From: Saccharofermentans sp. | Lineage (GTDB): Bacteria; Bacillota; Clostridia; Saccharofermentanales; Saccharofermentanaceae | Direction of reading: 5' to 3' | Assembly: GCA_024682215.1 (NCBI GenBank) | Contig: JAIKZM010000162.1 | Span: 1-64,000, forward strand | Length of the DNA: 64,000 nucleotides | Shown here: positions 26,300-34,762 of the stretch, in pieces | How the letters are laid out: each line of letters begins with the position of its first letter | Numbering within the stretch: the first letter of the stretch is position 1 | Position numbers and translations under genes: made by a program | Notes under the pieces: generated by a model | Database searches by the model: none | What the model was told of the DNA's origin: nothing | What the model saw: only the letters and a program-made list of their open reading frames with translations

Positions 26300-27367
26300 T
26301 CAGGCAGCCTCCTTTTCAGGTTTCAGTATATACAAAGACAAAAGAAAACACACAGCCGAAGTGATCACAAGGATCAGAACGTTAACGGTAAGGCTGCTGC
26401 TTCTGACGAACCAGGATATGATAGCACCTGCAAACAGCGCAACTGTAGTAACTCCAAAGGCCGCGCCCGGAGCGATCTTTATGACTGAAATCACCATGCC
26501 CAGAGTTACTGCGGTAGTCATGCTGAAAAGCGTGATGCCGATCAGGGATACGATCATCAGCTTGTCTCCCAGGACAAGAAACGGAAGCGCACCGATGATG
26601 CAGATAAAAGCCGTCTTGCGTATGCCTATCTTATCAGACAGGAAGCCGCCCAAAGCCTTGCCGATCCCCATAAACACATAGAACAGGACAGACTCGACCA
26701 GAGTTTTCTTCCATGTCATCGGTATGCCGTATCCGATGTAAGATCTGACCGCAACTATAAAGAAAACCGCAAGTGCAACGATAACCGCACTTCTCCCGGC
26801 AATGACATAATTAAAGCCCTCGCATTCGTCTGATTCCCTGGGGTTATTTTTGTAAAGCTTCTCCCCTGCGATCACCAAAGGCATCATCAAGGCACAAAGC
26901 AAAGCGATCCACCAAAAAGACATATCGATTGACGCAAGAACCTGCCCAAGTATGACACCGAAAGAGCCACCGCTTACAAACACTGCGACAGGTGTAAGTT
27001 TTCCGCCTGAAGTCCTTATGGTAAGCTCTGCACCAGCAACATGTATCATGGCATTACCGGTAGAAAGGAGCACCAAAGATAACCAGAACAAAGCTCCTTC
27101 TGCATTGGCAACAAAGAATATGAGAAATCCTGACAAAAGCAACGGAACAGATAGGATCCCCTGCTTGAACTTTTCCATCAGATCACGAAGCGCACCCCAA
27201 AAGAACTGCGGGACAAAGGCTATGCAATTGTAGAGCAGTGCCACCATCGTAATGAAGGCCGGATCCCTGAATATCCTGTAGAGCATGAAATAGCACACCA
27301 CTTCATTCATCATGTGGATGACAAAGTAAAGTACTGCGGCTTTTGCTGCCCTTTGCTTAACGGTCAT
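26300..27367 (-). CDS. MFS transporter
   Basis: This 355-aa protein has ten to twelve hydrophobic helices, a short loop RDLMEKFKQG between helices 2 and 3 (MFS motif A region) and SDKIGIRK in the second half, the repeat of that motif. It is somewhat short for a 12-TM MFS member. The sequence recalls the fosmidomycin-resistance-like group, but the substrate is not predictable. It is followed directly by a 65-aa membrane protein gene. Confidence 0.8.
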   Translation of the reverse strand: MTVKQRAAKAAVLYFVIHMMNEVVCYFMLYRIFRDPAFITMVALLYNCIAFVPQFFWGALRDLMEKFKQGILSVPLLLSGFLIFFVANAEGALFWLSLVLLSTGNAMIHVAGAELTIRTSGGKLTPVAVFVSGGSFGVILGQVLASIDMSFWWIALLCALMMPLVIAGEKLYKNNPRESDECEGFNYVIAGRSAVIVALAVFFIVAVRSYIGYGIPMTWKKTLVESVLFYVFMGIGKALGGFLSDKIGIRKTAFICIIGALPFLVLGDKLMIVSLIGITLFSMTTAVTLGMVISVIKIAPGAAFGVTTVALFAGAIISWFVRSSSLTVNVLILVITSAVCFLLSLYILKPEKEAA

Positions 27368-27382
27368 GATAACTCCTTCCGT

Positions 27383-27745
27383 TCAAAGTATAAGTTTAAA
27401 TATCAATCCGCCGAGCGTCGTTCCAATGAAAAAAGATACACAGTTTAATATCAGTGATAACAAAAACGGTGATAGTTTTCTTGTATAAAGAAGTTTTCTG
27501 TAAAACAGTGCTTCAGTAATAAAAGCGGCAAGTTCCAATACAGTGATATACACCGCTCTCGGAACCGTTGTATAGGATCCCATTACCATTCCGGTTAAAA
27601 CGACGATCGGATTTGTAAGTACATTCACGAGAAGGATAACAGTAAGATCAAATCCTTTCCGTATTCCGATCAGGATTGCTGTTGCTTCTTCAAGGATAAT
27701 CGTAAGGAAAAGACATACAGAGAATACCAGAATGACATCTTTCAT
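27383..27745 (-). CDS. four-TM membrane protein
   Basis: This 120-aa protein is almost entirely hydrophobic, with about four TM helices and a conserved-looking Glu pair in ILEEATAILIG. Its start overlaps the stop of the next gene upstream by 4 bp (ATGA), so the two small membrane proteins are made together, probably as a complex. No family recognised. Confidence 0.6.
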   Translation of the reverse strand: MKDVILVFSVCLFLTIILEEATAILIGIRKGFDLTVILLVNVLTNPIVVLTGMVMGSYTTVPRAVYITVLELAAFITEALFYRKLLYTRKLSPFLLSLILNCVSFFIGTTLGGLIFKLIL

Positions 27746-28140
27746 AAAGTTTGAATTTTAAACATATAAAAAAAGCAAAGAACATAAGGTACTACGAAGA
27801 TCACATTACAGATAAGCGAGGTCACGAAGCCGTTCAGATTTCTGTCTCTGAGCACGAACTGCCAGACAAGTCCTTCAATGACAACACTTATAACGAAACA
27901 GATCAATGCCATGACATAATAACCCGCGGCATTGGTTCGGAAGATAAACAAGCCGGCAAAAAACAAGAGCACCGCAAATATGCTCACGCAAATATGCAAA
28001 AAGAACAGTATCCAATGATCTATATTCTTTTCAAGGCCGAAAAGTTTGGATAACACATGGCCGTAAATAAACGGAAAAGCAATACTCCAAATAAAAGGAA
28101 TAAGATAAATCAAGCTATTAATAACGAGAAAAATACCCAT
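27742..28140 (-). CDS. four-TM membrane protein
   Basis: This 132-aa protein has four hydrophobic helices and a polar break KLFGLEKNIDHW. It is the first gene of an overlapping pair with the 27383-27745 gene, about 150 bp downstream of a terminator on the same strand. No known domain. Confidence 0.6.
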   Translation of the reverse strand: MGIFLVINSLIYLIPFIWSIAFPFIYGHVLSKLFGLEKNIDHWILFFLHICVSIFAVLLFFAGLFIFRTNAAGYYVMALICFVISVVIEGLVWQFVLRDRNLNGFVTSLICNVIFVVPYVLCFFYMFKIQTL

Positions 28141-28247
28141 TTTGTTATCACCCCGCTTAAGATCCGTATAAATAAAGCTTCATCCGCGTTGATTCGATTT
28201 TACACAAATCCTGCGGCATAGGCAAAGCCGGGATCAAACACAAAAAT

Positions 28248-28269
28248 GGCTCCGGCATAAGCCGGAGCC
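28248..28269 (-). terminator. intrinsic terminator after the 112-aa hypothetical gene
   Basis: GGCTCCGGC and GCCGGAGCC form a perfect 9-bp stem with a 4-nt loop. On the minus strand the hairpin is followed by ATTTTTGTG, so it ends the 28291-28629 transcript. Confidence 0.75.
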
Positions 28270-28290
28270 GGAAATTCAAGATGAAGGGAC

Positions 28291-28629
28291 TCAGTCGAAG
28301 TAATCATCGACCTTCTTGTTCGTCTTAAACTCGCTCAAAGCGTATCCGACAGCCTCGCGGCGGGTAACGGGTCTTCCGTGAAGATAGTATTCGTTACCTG
28401 ATACAGATCCCGTAACGCAGTCTATCCCGAGGCTTTCCCAGCCGGTTACGATAAGAGCCGAATAATAATCCCAGTAAAGTATCATGTTCGTCATGCGAAT
28501 GGAGTTATAAAGCTTTCCCAGGTCAAATAACAGTCTGCTGTCAGATGCCGTTTCACCGAGACTGCAGGAGGAAACGATCATCTGACCGTCTGTTTCGGAT
28601 CCCATTTTTTTCTCTTTTGTCATTAACAT
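28291..28629 (-). CDS. hypothetical cytoplasmic protein
   Basis: This 112-aa protein has AGGAGG 9 nt before ATG 28629 and a strong terminator behind, so it is very likely expressed. It is soluble with no signal peptide. Features are ILYWDYYSALIVTGWESLGI and a C-terminal VTRREAVGYALSEFK helix. No family recognised. Confidence 0.55.
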   Translation of the reverse strand: MLMTKEKKMGSETDGQMIVSSCSLGETASDSRLLFDLGKLYNSIRMTNMILYWDYYSALIVTGWESLGIDCVTGSVSGNEYYLHGRPVTRREAVGYALSEFKTNKKVDDYFD

Positions 28630-28801
28630 TGCTATGTCCTCCTGACGTTGATCTTCTTAATGGCTTAATTATCACAACAGCATCATCCTCCAACAATCAC
28701 TAAAGACCGTCCGATCTGATGCAAAATCAACACATTGCGCGTACTTTGTTGTTTTTTTGCCGTTTCCGCGATTTTGCCTAGTATTTATGTCAGAAGTTCT
28801 T

Positions 28802-28807
28802 TATAAT
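28802..28807 (+). promoter_or_regulatory. -10 box of the HU gene
   Basis: A perfect TATAAT lies 68 bp upstream of the HU start codon; a -35 box with proper spacing is not obvious. The leader then contains CGCCTT...AAGGCG, a small stem, before GGAGG. Confidence 0.4.
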
Positions 28808-28874
28808 ATCGCCTTGTCGGCACCCGAAAGGCGTATCCGGCAATAAGTACTTATAGTTTTTGGAGGTTCTATTA

Positions 28875-29165
28875 ATGAACAAAGCAGAATTAGTTGAAGC
28901 AATGGCTAATAAGACAGGCATGTCCAAGGCTGCTACAGAGAGCGCTGTTAAGGCTTTCATCGATGTTGTTACAGATGAGCTCAAGAATGGCGGTAAGGTA
29001 CAGCTCGTAGGTTTCGGTACATTCGAAACAGTTCAGAAGGCTGCCAGAACAGGCCGTAATCCTCGTACAGGCGCTGAGACAAAGATCGCTGCTTGCACAG
29101 CTCCCAAGTTCAAGGCTGGTCAGGCACTCAAGGATCAGGTTAACTCTAAGAAGAGCAAGAAGTAA
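28875..29165 (+). CDS. hup: HU-family nucleoid protein
   Basis: This is 96 aa from ATG 28875 (MNKAELVEAMANKTG), with GGAGG 8 nt upstream; the track start adds five spurious residues. It has the full HU pattern: helical dimer part, VQLVGFGTFE, the DNA-binding arm with GRNPRTG, and a Lys-rich tail. It bends and packages DNA as a dimer. It is monocistronic with its own promoter and terminator, and base-composition matches a highly expressed gene (favoured codons). Confidence 0.95.
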   Translation: MNKAELVEAMANKTGMSKAATESAVKAFIDVVTDELKNGGKVQLVGFGTFETVQKAARTGRNPRTGAETKIAACTAPKFKAGQALKDQVNSKKSKK

Positions 29166-29195
29166 TCCGATCCCGGTATTTATGCTTAAAAGAAT

Positions 29196-29225
29196 GGCTG
29201 TCCACTCAGGTGAACAGCCGTTTTT
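29196..29225 (+). terminator. intrinsic terminator of the HU gene
   Basis: GGCTGT pairs with ACAGCC, with an inner CAC/GTG, and is followed by GTTTTTAATT on the plus strand. Confidence 0.75.
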
Positions 29226-29248
29226 AATTACGAATCCGTAATACCGTT

Positions 29249-31312
29249 TTACTTTTCAGCCGCGCCGTTGTATTTAAAGCCAAGCATTGTAACGTCATCA
29301 AACTGCTCTTCTTCCCCTACAAAGAATTTAATGTTCTCCCTGGTGTACGTTAAAATGTCTTTCTGCGTAAACAGCTTGTATTTGTTCAATTCCTCCAGGA
29401 GCCGTCCGGTTCCGTATTCTTCCTTATTCTCGTTTATGGCCTCGGGAGCACCGTCCGTATAGACAAACAGCGAATCACCGGGCGCCAGATCCAATTCATA
29501 TTCCCTGAACGGAGTGTTGGCAAATATGCCCAGAGCAAGATTATGTTTCTGCTTATAAAGCTCATAATCTCCATTACTGCGCCTGATGGCCGGGATCTCG
29601 TGACCTGCATTTGAACAGACCATGTGACCAGTTTCAAGATCGATTATGCCTATCCAAACGGTAACGAACATATTCGCATCATTGCCTTCACACAGGCCGT
29701 TATTGGCAAGGTTAAATATCTCAGAGGGACTCTTTCCGGATTCGGCATAGCCTCTTATTACAGTCTTGCTCCTCATCATGAAAAGCGCAGCAGGAATGCC
29801 TTTGCCTGAAACGTCAGCTATTACGAGACATATCTTATTGGTGTCAACAAAGAAGAAATCGTAGAAATCACCACCGACTTCCTTAGCGGCATCCATCGAA
29901 GCATAGATCTCGAAATCATTCCTCGGGAATGAGAAATTGTGCGGGAGAGCCGATTCCTGAATGCTCTTGGCGAATTCCAGTTCCTGTTCGATCCTCTTCT
30001 CAGCTTCGCTGATGTATCTTTTCAGGACATCGACCGTCTGGTTGATGTCGTTAGACAGCGACGCAAATTCAGAAGAAGAATATACGGATACGACCTCGTT
30101 GAGATTGCCGTCCGTGATCTTCCGAAGTGATTCATTGACCATTTCGAGATTATTGACGACGATCTTCTGAACAAGGACCGATATGAGGATATATACAACC
30201 GTAAACAGCAGGATATCGGCAAGGATAGTTTCATATACGGTATGATCGCGTTCGTTGAAGACTTCATCATTCGGAAGGAATACGACTACATTTCTTCCGT
30301 CACCGAGTTTCGCGGACATGATCATATATTCATTGCCATACAGTTTTCCGCGGTATACATACTTCTCGAGATTCTTCTGAACCTGATCATTGGCAGACGT
30401 ATTTAGCATTCTGCCGGCATGATCTCCAAACAGGATCAAACCGCTGTCAGTAGAAATGAAATAATTGCCTTTGGCACCTACGGTGAACTTTTGGGAACCG
30501 AACTGCTTAACTTTATCCTCCGCAAGGTTGTATGTGCCTCCGATATCATAGATGGAATGCTGAAGAACGGAATAGGCTTTTTGCGTGGCTACCTGCGTCT
30601 GAAGGATGTTTACGAGTACAAGGTTTGATATGAGCACAACGGCCGATACCAGAAACAGCCAGAACTGGAATCTCTGCGATACACGGATATCCCTGTTCCC
30701 TCTTATCTTCTTGGGATCCAACCACTCGCCGGATTCGATCCTTATGAGAACAGAGATCAGGGCAAGACCGATACCGGTGAACATGATCATCGGCGGAGCA
30801 CATGTCTTTACGACATAATATGCCATGTCCATATCGTCTCTGTGTGATATAAATACGACGTACATATGGAATACTTCCATAGTCGATCCGATAAAGTAAG
30901 CAAAGACCAGTGCAGGCTTCTTGCCTTTGAATATGATCACTCTCAGGAGCGCAGCAACAAGGCCGGACAAACAGGTCGAAACGGAGCACGCTATCGTCGT
31001 GTAAGCGCCTACGCCGTAATATGTTCCCGCTATGTATCTTTCAATTCCGGCGATAAAGCCCGCAATGATACCCGCTATAGGATCGAAGAAAAGGCCGGCA
31101 GCAAGAGGCGCAAGATCCCTGACGTTGATCATCATGCGCTGATAATCAATTCCGAAATGGGTTGCGAAAACAGCGAGACCGCCAAAGATAAGGGCAAGCA
31201 TCAGCCTGTAGCCCCAGTTCATCTTCCTGTTCTTCATGAATAGCCAGAGAATGAATGTCAATAAGACATTGCCGACCGTTACGGCTCCCATTCTAAGAAT
31301 CATGCTCAACAT
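29249..31312 (-). CDS. membrane PP2C (SpoIIE-type) phosphatase with 5TMR and HAMP
   Basis: This 687-aa protein has five or six N-terminal TM helices resembling the 5TMR-LYT sensor (about 1-195, with NVRDLAPLAAGLFFDP), another TM near 220-238, an extracytoplasmic sensor (about 240-365), a TM at 366-386, HAMP (about 387-440), a short coiled coil and a SpoIIE/PP2C domain (about 455-680). Metal-binding motifs are GGDFYDFF, DVSGKGIPAALFMM, YTDGAPEA and FDDVTML. Such proteins dephosphorylate STAS anti-anti-sigma factors, but no STAS or anti-sigma gene is nearby. A close paralogue of the catalytic part lies at 40866-42208. Confidence 0.9.
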   Translation of the reverse strand: MLSMILRMGAVTVGNVLLTFILWLFMKNRKMNWGYRLMLALIFGGLAVFATHFGIDYQRMMINVRDLAPLAAGLFFDPIAGIIAGFIAGIERYIAGTYYGVGAYTTIACSVSTCLSGLVAALLRVIIFKGKKPALVFAYFIGSTMEVFHMYVVFISHRDDMDMAYYVVKTCAPPMIMFTGIGLALISVLIRIESGEWLDPKKIRGNRDIRVSQRFQFWLFLVSAVVLISNLVLVNILQTQVATQKAYSVLQHSIYDIGGTYNLAEDKVKQFGSQKFTVGAKGNYFISTDSGLILFGDHAGRMLNTSANDQVQKNLEKYVYRGKLYGNEYMIMSAKLGDGRNVVVFLPNDEVFNERDHTVYETILADILLFTVVYILISVLVQKIVVNNLEMVNESLRKITDGNLNEVVSVYSSSEFASLSNDINQTVDVLKRYISEAEKRIEQELEFAKSIQESALPHNFSFPRNDFEIYASMDAAKEVGGDFYDFFFVDTNKICLVIADVSGKGIPAALFMMRSKTVIRGYAESGKSPSEIFNLANNGLCEGNDANMFVTVWIGIIDLETGHMVCSNAGHEIPAIRRSNGDYELYKQKHNLALGIFANTPFREYELDLAPGDSLFVYTDGAPEAINENKEEYGTGRLLEELNKYKLFTQKDILTYTRENIKFFVGEEEQFDDVTMLGFKYNGAAEK

Positions 31313-31531
31313 TGCTTTTCCACCCTCTAATATGTTTCATGCCCGGCCTGACCGGCACATTACGGCATTTCATTAAGTATTCTTTACTCCATATCCGATA
31401 CACTTTCACAGATAAACAATAGCAGACCATGTTTTTCATAGTATTGTGAAAATGTAAACCATTAAATAATTATATTATTAAACAGGATAAGGCGATACCT
31501 TACCTTTTGCCTTTATTTCTTCTACAAGTGA

Positions 31532-31537
31532 TATAAT
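31532..31537 (+). promoter_or_regulatory. extended -10 promoter of the 70-aa protein gene
   Basis: TGATATAAT gives a TGn extension plus a perfect TATAAT, 31 bp before the start codon at 31569. A TTGCCT lies 19 bp upstream as a weak -35. Confidence 0.45.
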
Positions 31538-31568
31538 CTCAGCATCATCTGAAAGCGGGTACAGACAA

Positions 31569-31781
31569 ATGACAGATCTTAAGTCAGACTGGAAAAAGAC
31601 AGGCAAAGGCATCGAAGATGCTTTCAACAGCATCGGAAATGACCAGGTAAATACCGGCAAGAGCTTTGGAAAAGCCTTTGAAAACCTCGGTAAGTCCATC
31701 GTCAAGTCAGCCAAGGTCGGCATAGAGAAAGCTGACGAATGGGCCTGCAGCGAAGACAATGATTCTGAACCCAAGTCCTGA
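31569..31781 (+). CDS. small helical protein
   Basis: This 70-aa protein is built from charged amphipathic helix with Gly breaks (TGKGIEDAFNSIGND, TGKSFGKAFENLGKSIVKSAK), ending in an acidic tail. It has an extended -10 promoter close upstream. Similar short Lys/Gly/Phe-rich proteins are common in Clostridia, but I know of no assigned role. The antisense ORF 31478-31774 is treated as a shadow. Confidence 0.55.
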   Translation: MTDLKSDWKKTGKGIEDAFNSIGNDQVNTGKSFGKAFENLGKSIVKSAKVGIEKADEWACSEDNDSEPKS

Positions 31782-31901
31782 TCTTCCCGGATAAAAGCCT
31801 CTGAGAAAACTCAGAAGCTAATGGGGGAAGGAATATCGATTAACCAGTCTGATAATTAAGAATAAAGACTGCTTGTCGAACCAATCTGTAAATCCGGAAA
31901 C

Positions 31902-32093
31902 TCAGCTAATGCTGTCCCAGTTTTCTATCATGTACTTAAGTGCATCTTCGTTCCAATCGCTAAGCATCTCATAGTACCTGCTTCTCTCTATCGCCGTGTG
32001 AACCATTTCTATGGCTTTGTCCAGACAGACACCATATCTTTTCCATTCACTGATTATTGAATTAATGCATTTGATCTCAAAAGTCGCCGTCAT
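31902..32093 (-). CDS. small hypothetical protein
   Basis: This 63-aa protein has GGAG 8 nt before ATG 32093. It is soluble, mostly helical, with Trp/Tyr-rich segments (SEWKRYGVCLDKA, YYEMLSDWNEDALKYM). No family recognised. Short length makes it uncertain, but the ribosome site supports it. Confidence 0.45.
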   Translation of the reverse strand: MTATFEIKCINSIISEWKRYGVCLDKAIEMVHTAIERSRYYEMLSDWNEDALKYMIENWDSIS

Positions 32094-32229
32094 AACTTTG
32101 CTCCGTTCATTTTGTTGTCTGCATAATTATCACAGGAGAAAATGCCGCGGACAATCATTAATCAAAGCCATATTTGATGATTAAGCAACACTTTGAGACA
32201 TAAGTGTCGCCAACAAACGAAATGCTGAC

Positions 32230-33687
32230 TCACAGACCGGCCGGATTTTTATAATCACTAAACACGGCCGTGCCGCCTGATCTCACAGTCGAAAAACATG
32301 ACAGAGCAAATCTGCACCCGGTAAAATGGTCAAGCCTGAACCGGAGGTCATGCGGCTTTCCGGTCTGAATGTAACCTCTTTGCGTCTTAATAAAACATGT
32401 TGCCTGATCTTTCAAAAAATCGCATTCAACACGGACTGTAACGCTGCTGCCGCTGATCGCGGTCTTTTCTTCCAAAGTTCCTTCTTCCCCGCTGAGATCC
32501 CAGGTACCGCCGCTGCTCGTGTTGCTAAGCATCACCGCATAGTAACCGTCCTTTTCCCTGGTGATGCCCGCAAAAGCATAGTCACCCTGAAACGCAGAGA
32601 GTCCTGCAAAATCGCCTTCATTAAGATCAGATGCATCAACGGTAACTTCAGCGCTGCAGAAAGGTGACATTGTCTTTTGAGTCAGCGTGTTCTTTGCATA
32701 AAAGATGTTTTTGCATATCTTGTCCGTTGTGACATGAAATCCGTTTTCAAACTTTACGAGGCTAAGGTCAGGTTCGTGATTAAACTGCCAGAAGTCTTTA
32801 TGTCCGCCCTGGAAATCATCGCTGCCGCAAAGCCCGGTAAGCTCACATTCTTCAACTGAACAGTTCTGTCTGAAAACCGGCCTGCCGTCCTGCCATTCAA
32901 AAGGCACCGCGACAGGAAACCTTCCGGCCGCATCGCTGTCCTGAAACATTACGATATGATCGCCTGCCGGGCCGGAAACCATTCCGCCCTGCGCAATTCC
33001 CGAATCTCGTATCCCGAGATCATTGTCAAAGATATCACCGCCCAAAAATTCTCCTTCCAGGCTGTCTGATACATACATTGCCTCTACCCTTCTCCATCTG
33101 TCCCTACAGGAATGGATAAGGAACAGATAGTATCTTCCGTCTTTCTTATAGATGTGGGAACCCTCATATCCGAGGTTCGGATTTGAGCTGTCATCAACGA
33201 TAATGCGGTCAAGTCCGCCCTCTTGAGGCGCCGTCAGTTCTTGATCGAGTTCCGTCAGATGGATCTGCGTATTGCCGTATACGGCATATGCTTTTCCATC
33301 ATCAAAAAGGAGCGAAAGATCATGGTAAAAACCTTTTATTTCATTGCGTTTCCACGGTCCTTTTAGATCATCTGATCTGTAAAGATATGTTTTATGAGTA
33401 TCATTGCACGAAAACGCCACATAGAAGACCCCGTCATGAAATCTCAGTGCCGGAGCCCACATGCCCTTTCCGTAAATGTGGCCGTTGCCTTCGAGCCTTT
33501 GTTCCGGAGTGCCGTCCAATCTGTCAAAGACATAAGAATGGTGTTCCCACTTCTTTAGATCCCCAGATCTCAGTATTTCTCCGCCCGGGAAGAAATGCAT
33601 CGTCGTTGTGATCATATAATAATACCCGTCATGAAAGATCACGTCGGGATCGGGTATGTCCATATTGAAATGAAAGCAGTTCTTCAA
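32230..33687 (-). CDS. glycoside hydrolase family 43 enzyme
   Basis: This 485-aa cytoplasmic protein has a five-bladed propeller (about 5-295) starting with NMDIPDPDVIFHDGYYYM, where DPD carries the catalytic base Asp; MWAPALRFHDGVFYVAFS and LGYEGSHIYKKDGRYYLF supply the second Asp region and the acid Glu. A C-terminal beta-sandwich (about 320-480) matches the usual GH43 accessory domain. It is probably a beta-xylosidase or arabinofuranosidase acting on imported oligosaccharides, as there is no signal peptide. The start is TTG 33687, with GGAGG 6 nt upstream. No sugar transporter is adjacent. Confidence 0.88.
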   Translation of the reverse strand: MKNCFHFNMDIPDPDVIFHDGYYYMITTTMHFFPGGEILRSGDLKKWEHHSYVFDRLDGTPEQRLEGNGHIYGKGMWAPALRFHDGVFYVAFSCNDTHKTYLYRSDDLKGPWKRNEIKGFYHDLSLLFDDGKAYAVYGNTQIHLTELDQELTAPQEGGLDRIIVDDSSNPNLGYEGSHIYKKDGRYYLFLIHSCRDRWRRVEAMYVSDSLEGEFLGGDIFDNDLGIRDSGIAQGGMVSGPAGDHIVMFQDSDAAGRFPVAVPFEWQDGRPVFRQNCSVEECELTGLCGSDDFQGGHKDFWQFNHEPDLSLVKFENGFHVTTDKICKNIFYAKNTLTQKTMSPFCSAEVTVDASDLNEGDFAGLSAFQGDYAFAGITREKDGYYAVMLSNTSSGGTWDLSGEEGTLEEKTAISGSSVTVRVECDFLKDQATCFIKTQRGYIQTGKPHDLRFRLDHFTGCRFALSCFSTVRSGGTAVFSDYKNPAGL

Positions 33688-33695
33688 TTGAGCCT

Positions 33696-33741
33696 CCGGC
33701 AGTTCATTTTTATAGATAATAACAATGATCTTGTCTGCCGG
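33696..33741 (-). promoter_or_regulatory. leader inverted repeat touching the GH43 ribosome site
   Basis: CCGGCAG and CTGCCGG on the minus strand form a perfect 7-bp stem with a 32-nt AT-rich loop. The 3' arm overlaps the first two bases of the GGAGG that serves the TTG start. It could be an RNA hairpin lowering translation or a repressor site. Confidence 0.4.
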
Positions 33742-33807
33742 TAAACCTCATTTTTCATTCAATTTTTTAAAAGTTGATTTAAGGTTCAGGGGTAATAATG
33801 ACATCAT

Positions 33808-33875
33808 TAAACATGTTCATTTCAAAACCCTTCCCCCAAGAGCCCGGAATTGTTTGAGTCCGGGCTTTCTTTTTT
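33808..33875 (+). ncRNA. candidate small RNA 1 with intrinsic terminator
   Basis: In a gap without coding sequence the plus strand has a C-rich single-stranded-looking stretch (CCCTTCCCCC, 33828-33837) followed at once by a perfect stem AGCCCGGA/TCCGGGCT (33841-33866) and a T run (TTCTTTTTT). No plus-strand gene precedes it for kilobases, so the terminator needs its own transcript. A weak TTGATT-N16-TAATGA is the best promoter candidate (33774-33801). The C-rich stretch could pair with Shine-Dalgarno sequences. Confidence 0.4.
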
Positions 33876-33954
33876 ACACTGATTATTCATCAAACCATTA
33901 CAAGACCGCAACAGTTCGTTCAATCATATTTTTGTCCGGGATGCTAACATAATT

Positions 33955-34036
33955 ACAGAAGGTTCCCCTCCTTCGAAAGAACAATTACTAACGAAGCTTC
34001 CGGTTTTTCCTCACTTTACGGAAGCTTCGTTTTTAT
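33955..34036 (+). ncRNA. candidate small RNA 2 with intrinsic terminator
   Basis: Just downstream of candidate 1, the plus strand shows GGTTCCCCTCC (33961-33971), complementary to ribosome-site sequence, then a perfect 12-bp stem ACGAAGCTTCCG/CGGAAGCTTCGT (33991-34030) followed by TTTTATTG. The U-tract is on the plus strand. The hairpin may also end the tcdA transcript from the other side, where the tail (TAGTAATTG) is poor, so this small RNA is less certain. Confidence 0.35.
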
Positions 34037-34761
34037 TGTCCGTTAACTATGTCTTTAATTACTTCTCCGGCAATTATAAGTCCGACCACCGAAGGAACAA
34101 ATGCGATGGAGCCCGGAATGCTGCGTTTGGGATGAGTTCCAGCGTCTTCGGAAGACGTACCGGCGGGTTCAGTGCTGACGGGTTCTTCCTTGGAATATAC
34201 GACCTTAAGAGACTTGATGCCCCTTTTCCTGCATTCGCGTCTCATGACTTTGGCGAGCGGACAGACTGACGTCTTATAGATGTCTGCGACTTCGAAAGCA
34301 GAAGGATCGAGTTTGTTGCCTGCGCCCATACTGCTGATCACGGGCGTTCCTGCCTGTTTTGCCTGTACGATCAGTTCCAGTTTACCCGTGACGGTATCTA
34401 TCGCATCTATCACATAATCATACTCATGGAAATCAAACTGAGATGCCGTATCGGGCATATAGAATGTCTTAAACGTGCGGACATTACATTCAGGATTAAT
34501 ATCCAGAATACGTTCCTTAGCGACATCGACCTTGTATTGGCCGACAGACTTGTGAGTGGCGATTATCTGGCGGTTAATGTTTGAAAGGCACACTTTGTCA
34601 TCGTCGATCAGATCGATCGCGCCGATCCCGCTTCTTGCAAGAGCCTCAACAGCATAGCCGCCGACGCCTCCGACACCGAAGACCGCAACGTGTGCTTTAT
34701 TAAGCTTTTCCAGGCTTTCACTGCCTATAAGCAATTCCGTTCTCGAAAACTGTTCCTGCAT
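34033..34761 (-). CDS. tcdA: tRNA threonylcarbamoyladenosine dehydratase
   Basis: This is 242 aa from ATG 34761 (MQEQFSRTELLIG), with AAGGG upstream. It is an E1/ThiF-fold ATP-binding enzyme that converts t6A37 of tRNA to its cyclic form. Visible features are AVFGVGGVGGYAVEALARSG (nucleotide loop), LIDDDKVCLSNINRQ and the family Cys region SVCPLAKVMRRECR. Length is typical. It starts 1 nt after the larE stop, so the two are coupled. Confidence 0.9.
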   Translation of the reverse strand: MQEQFSRTELLIGSESLEKLNKAHVAVFGVGGVGGYAVEALARSGIGAIDLIDDDKVCLSNINRQIIATHKSVGQYKVDVAKERILDINPECNVRTFKTFYMPDTASQFDFHEYDYVIDAIDTVTGKLELIVQAKQAGTPVISSMGAGNKLDPSAFEVADIYKTSVCPLAKVMRRECRKRGIKSLKVVYSKEEPVSTEPAGTSSEDAGTHPKRSIPGSIAFVPSVVGLIIAGEVIKDIVNGQ

Positions 34762-34762
34762 A

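Noticed and set aside
31478-31774. Minus-strand 98-aa ORF opposite the 70-aa gene
   Set aside because: No ribosome site; the plus-strand ORF has an extended -10 promoter and a more natural composition.
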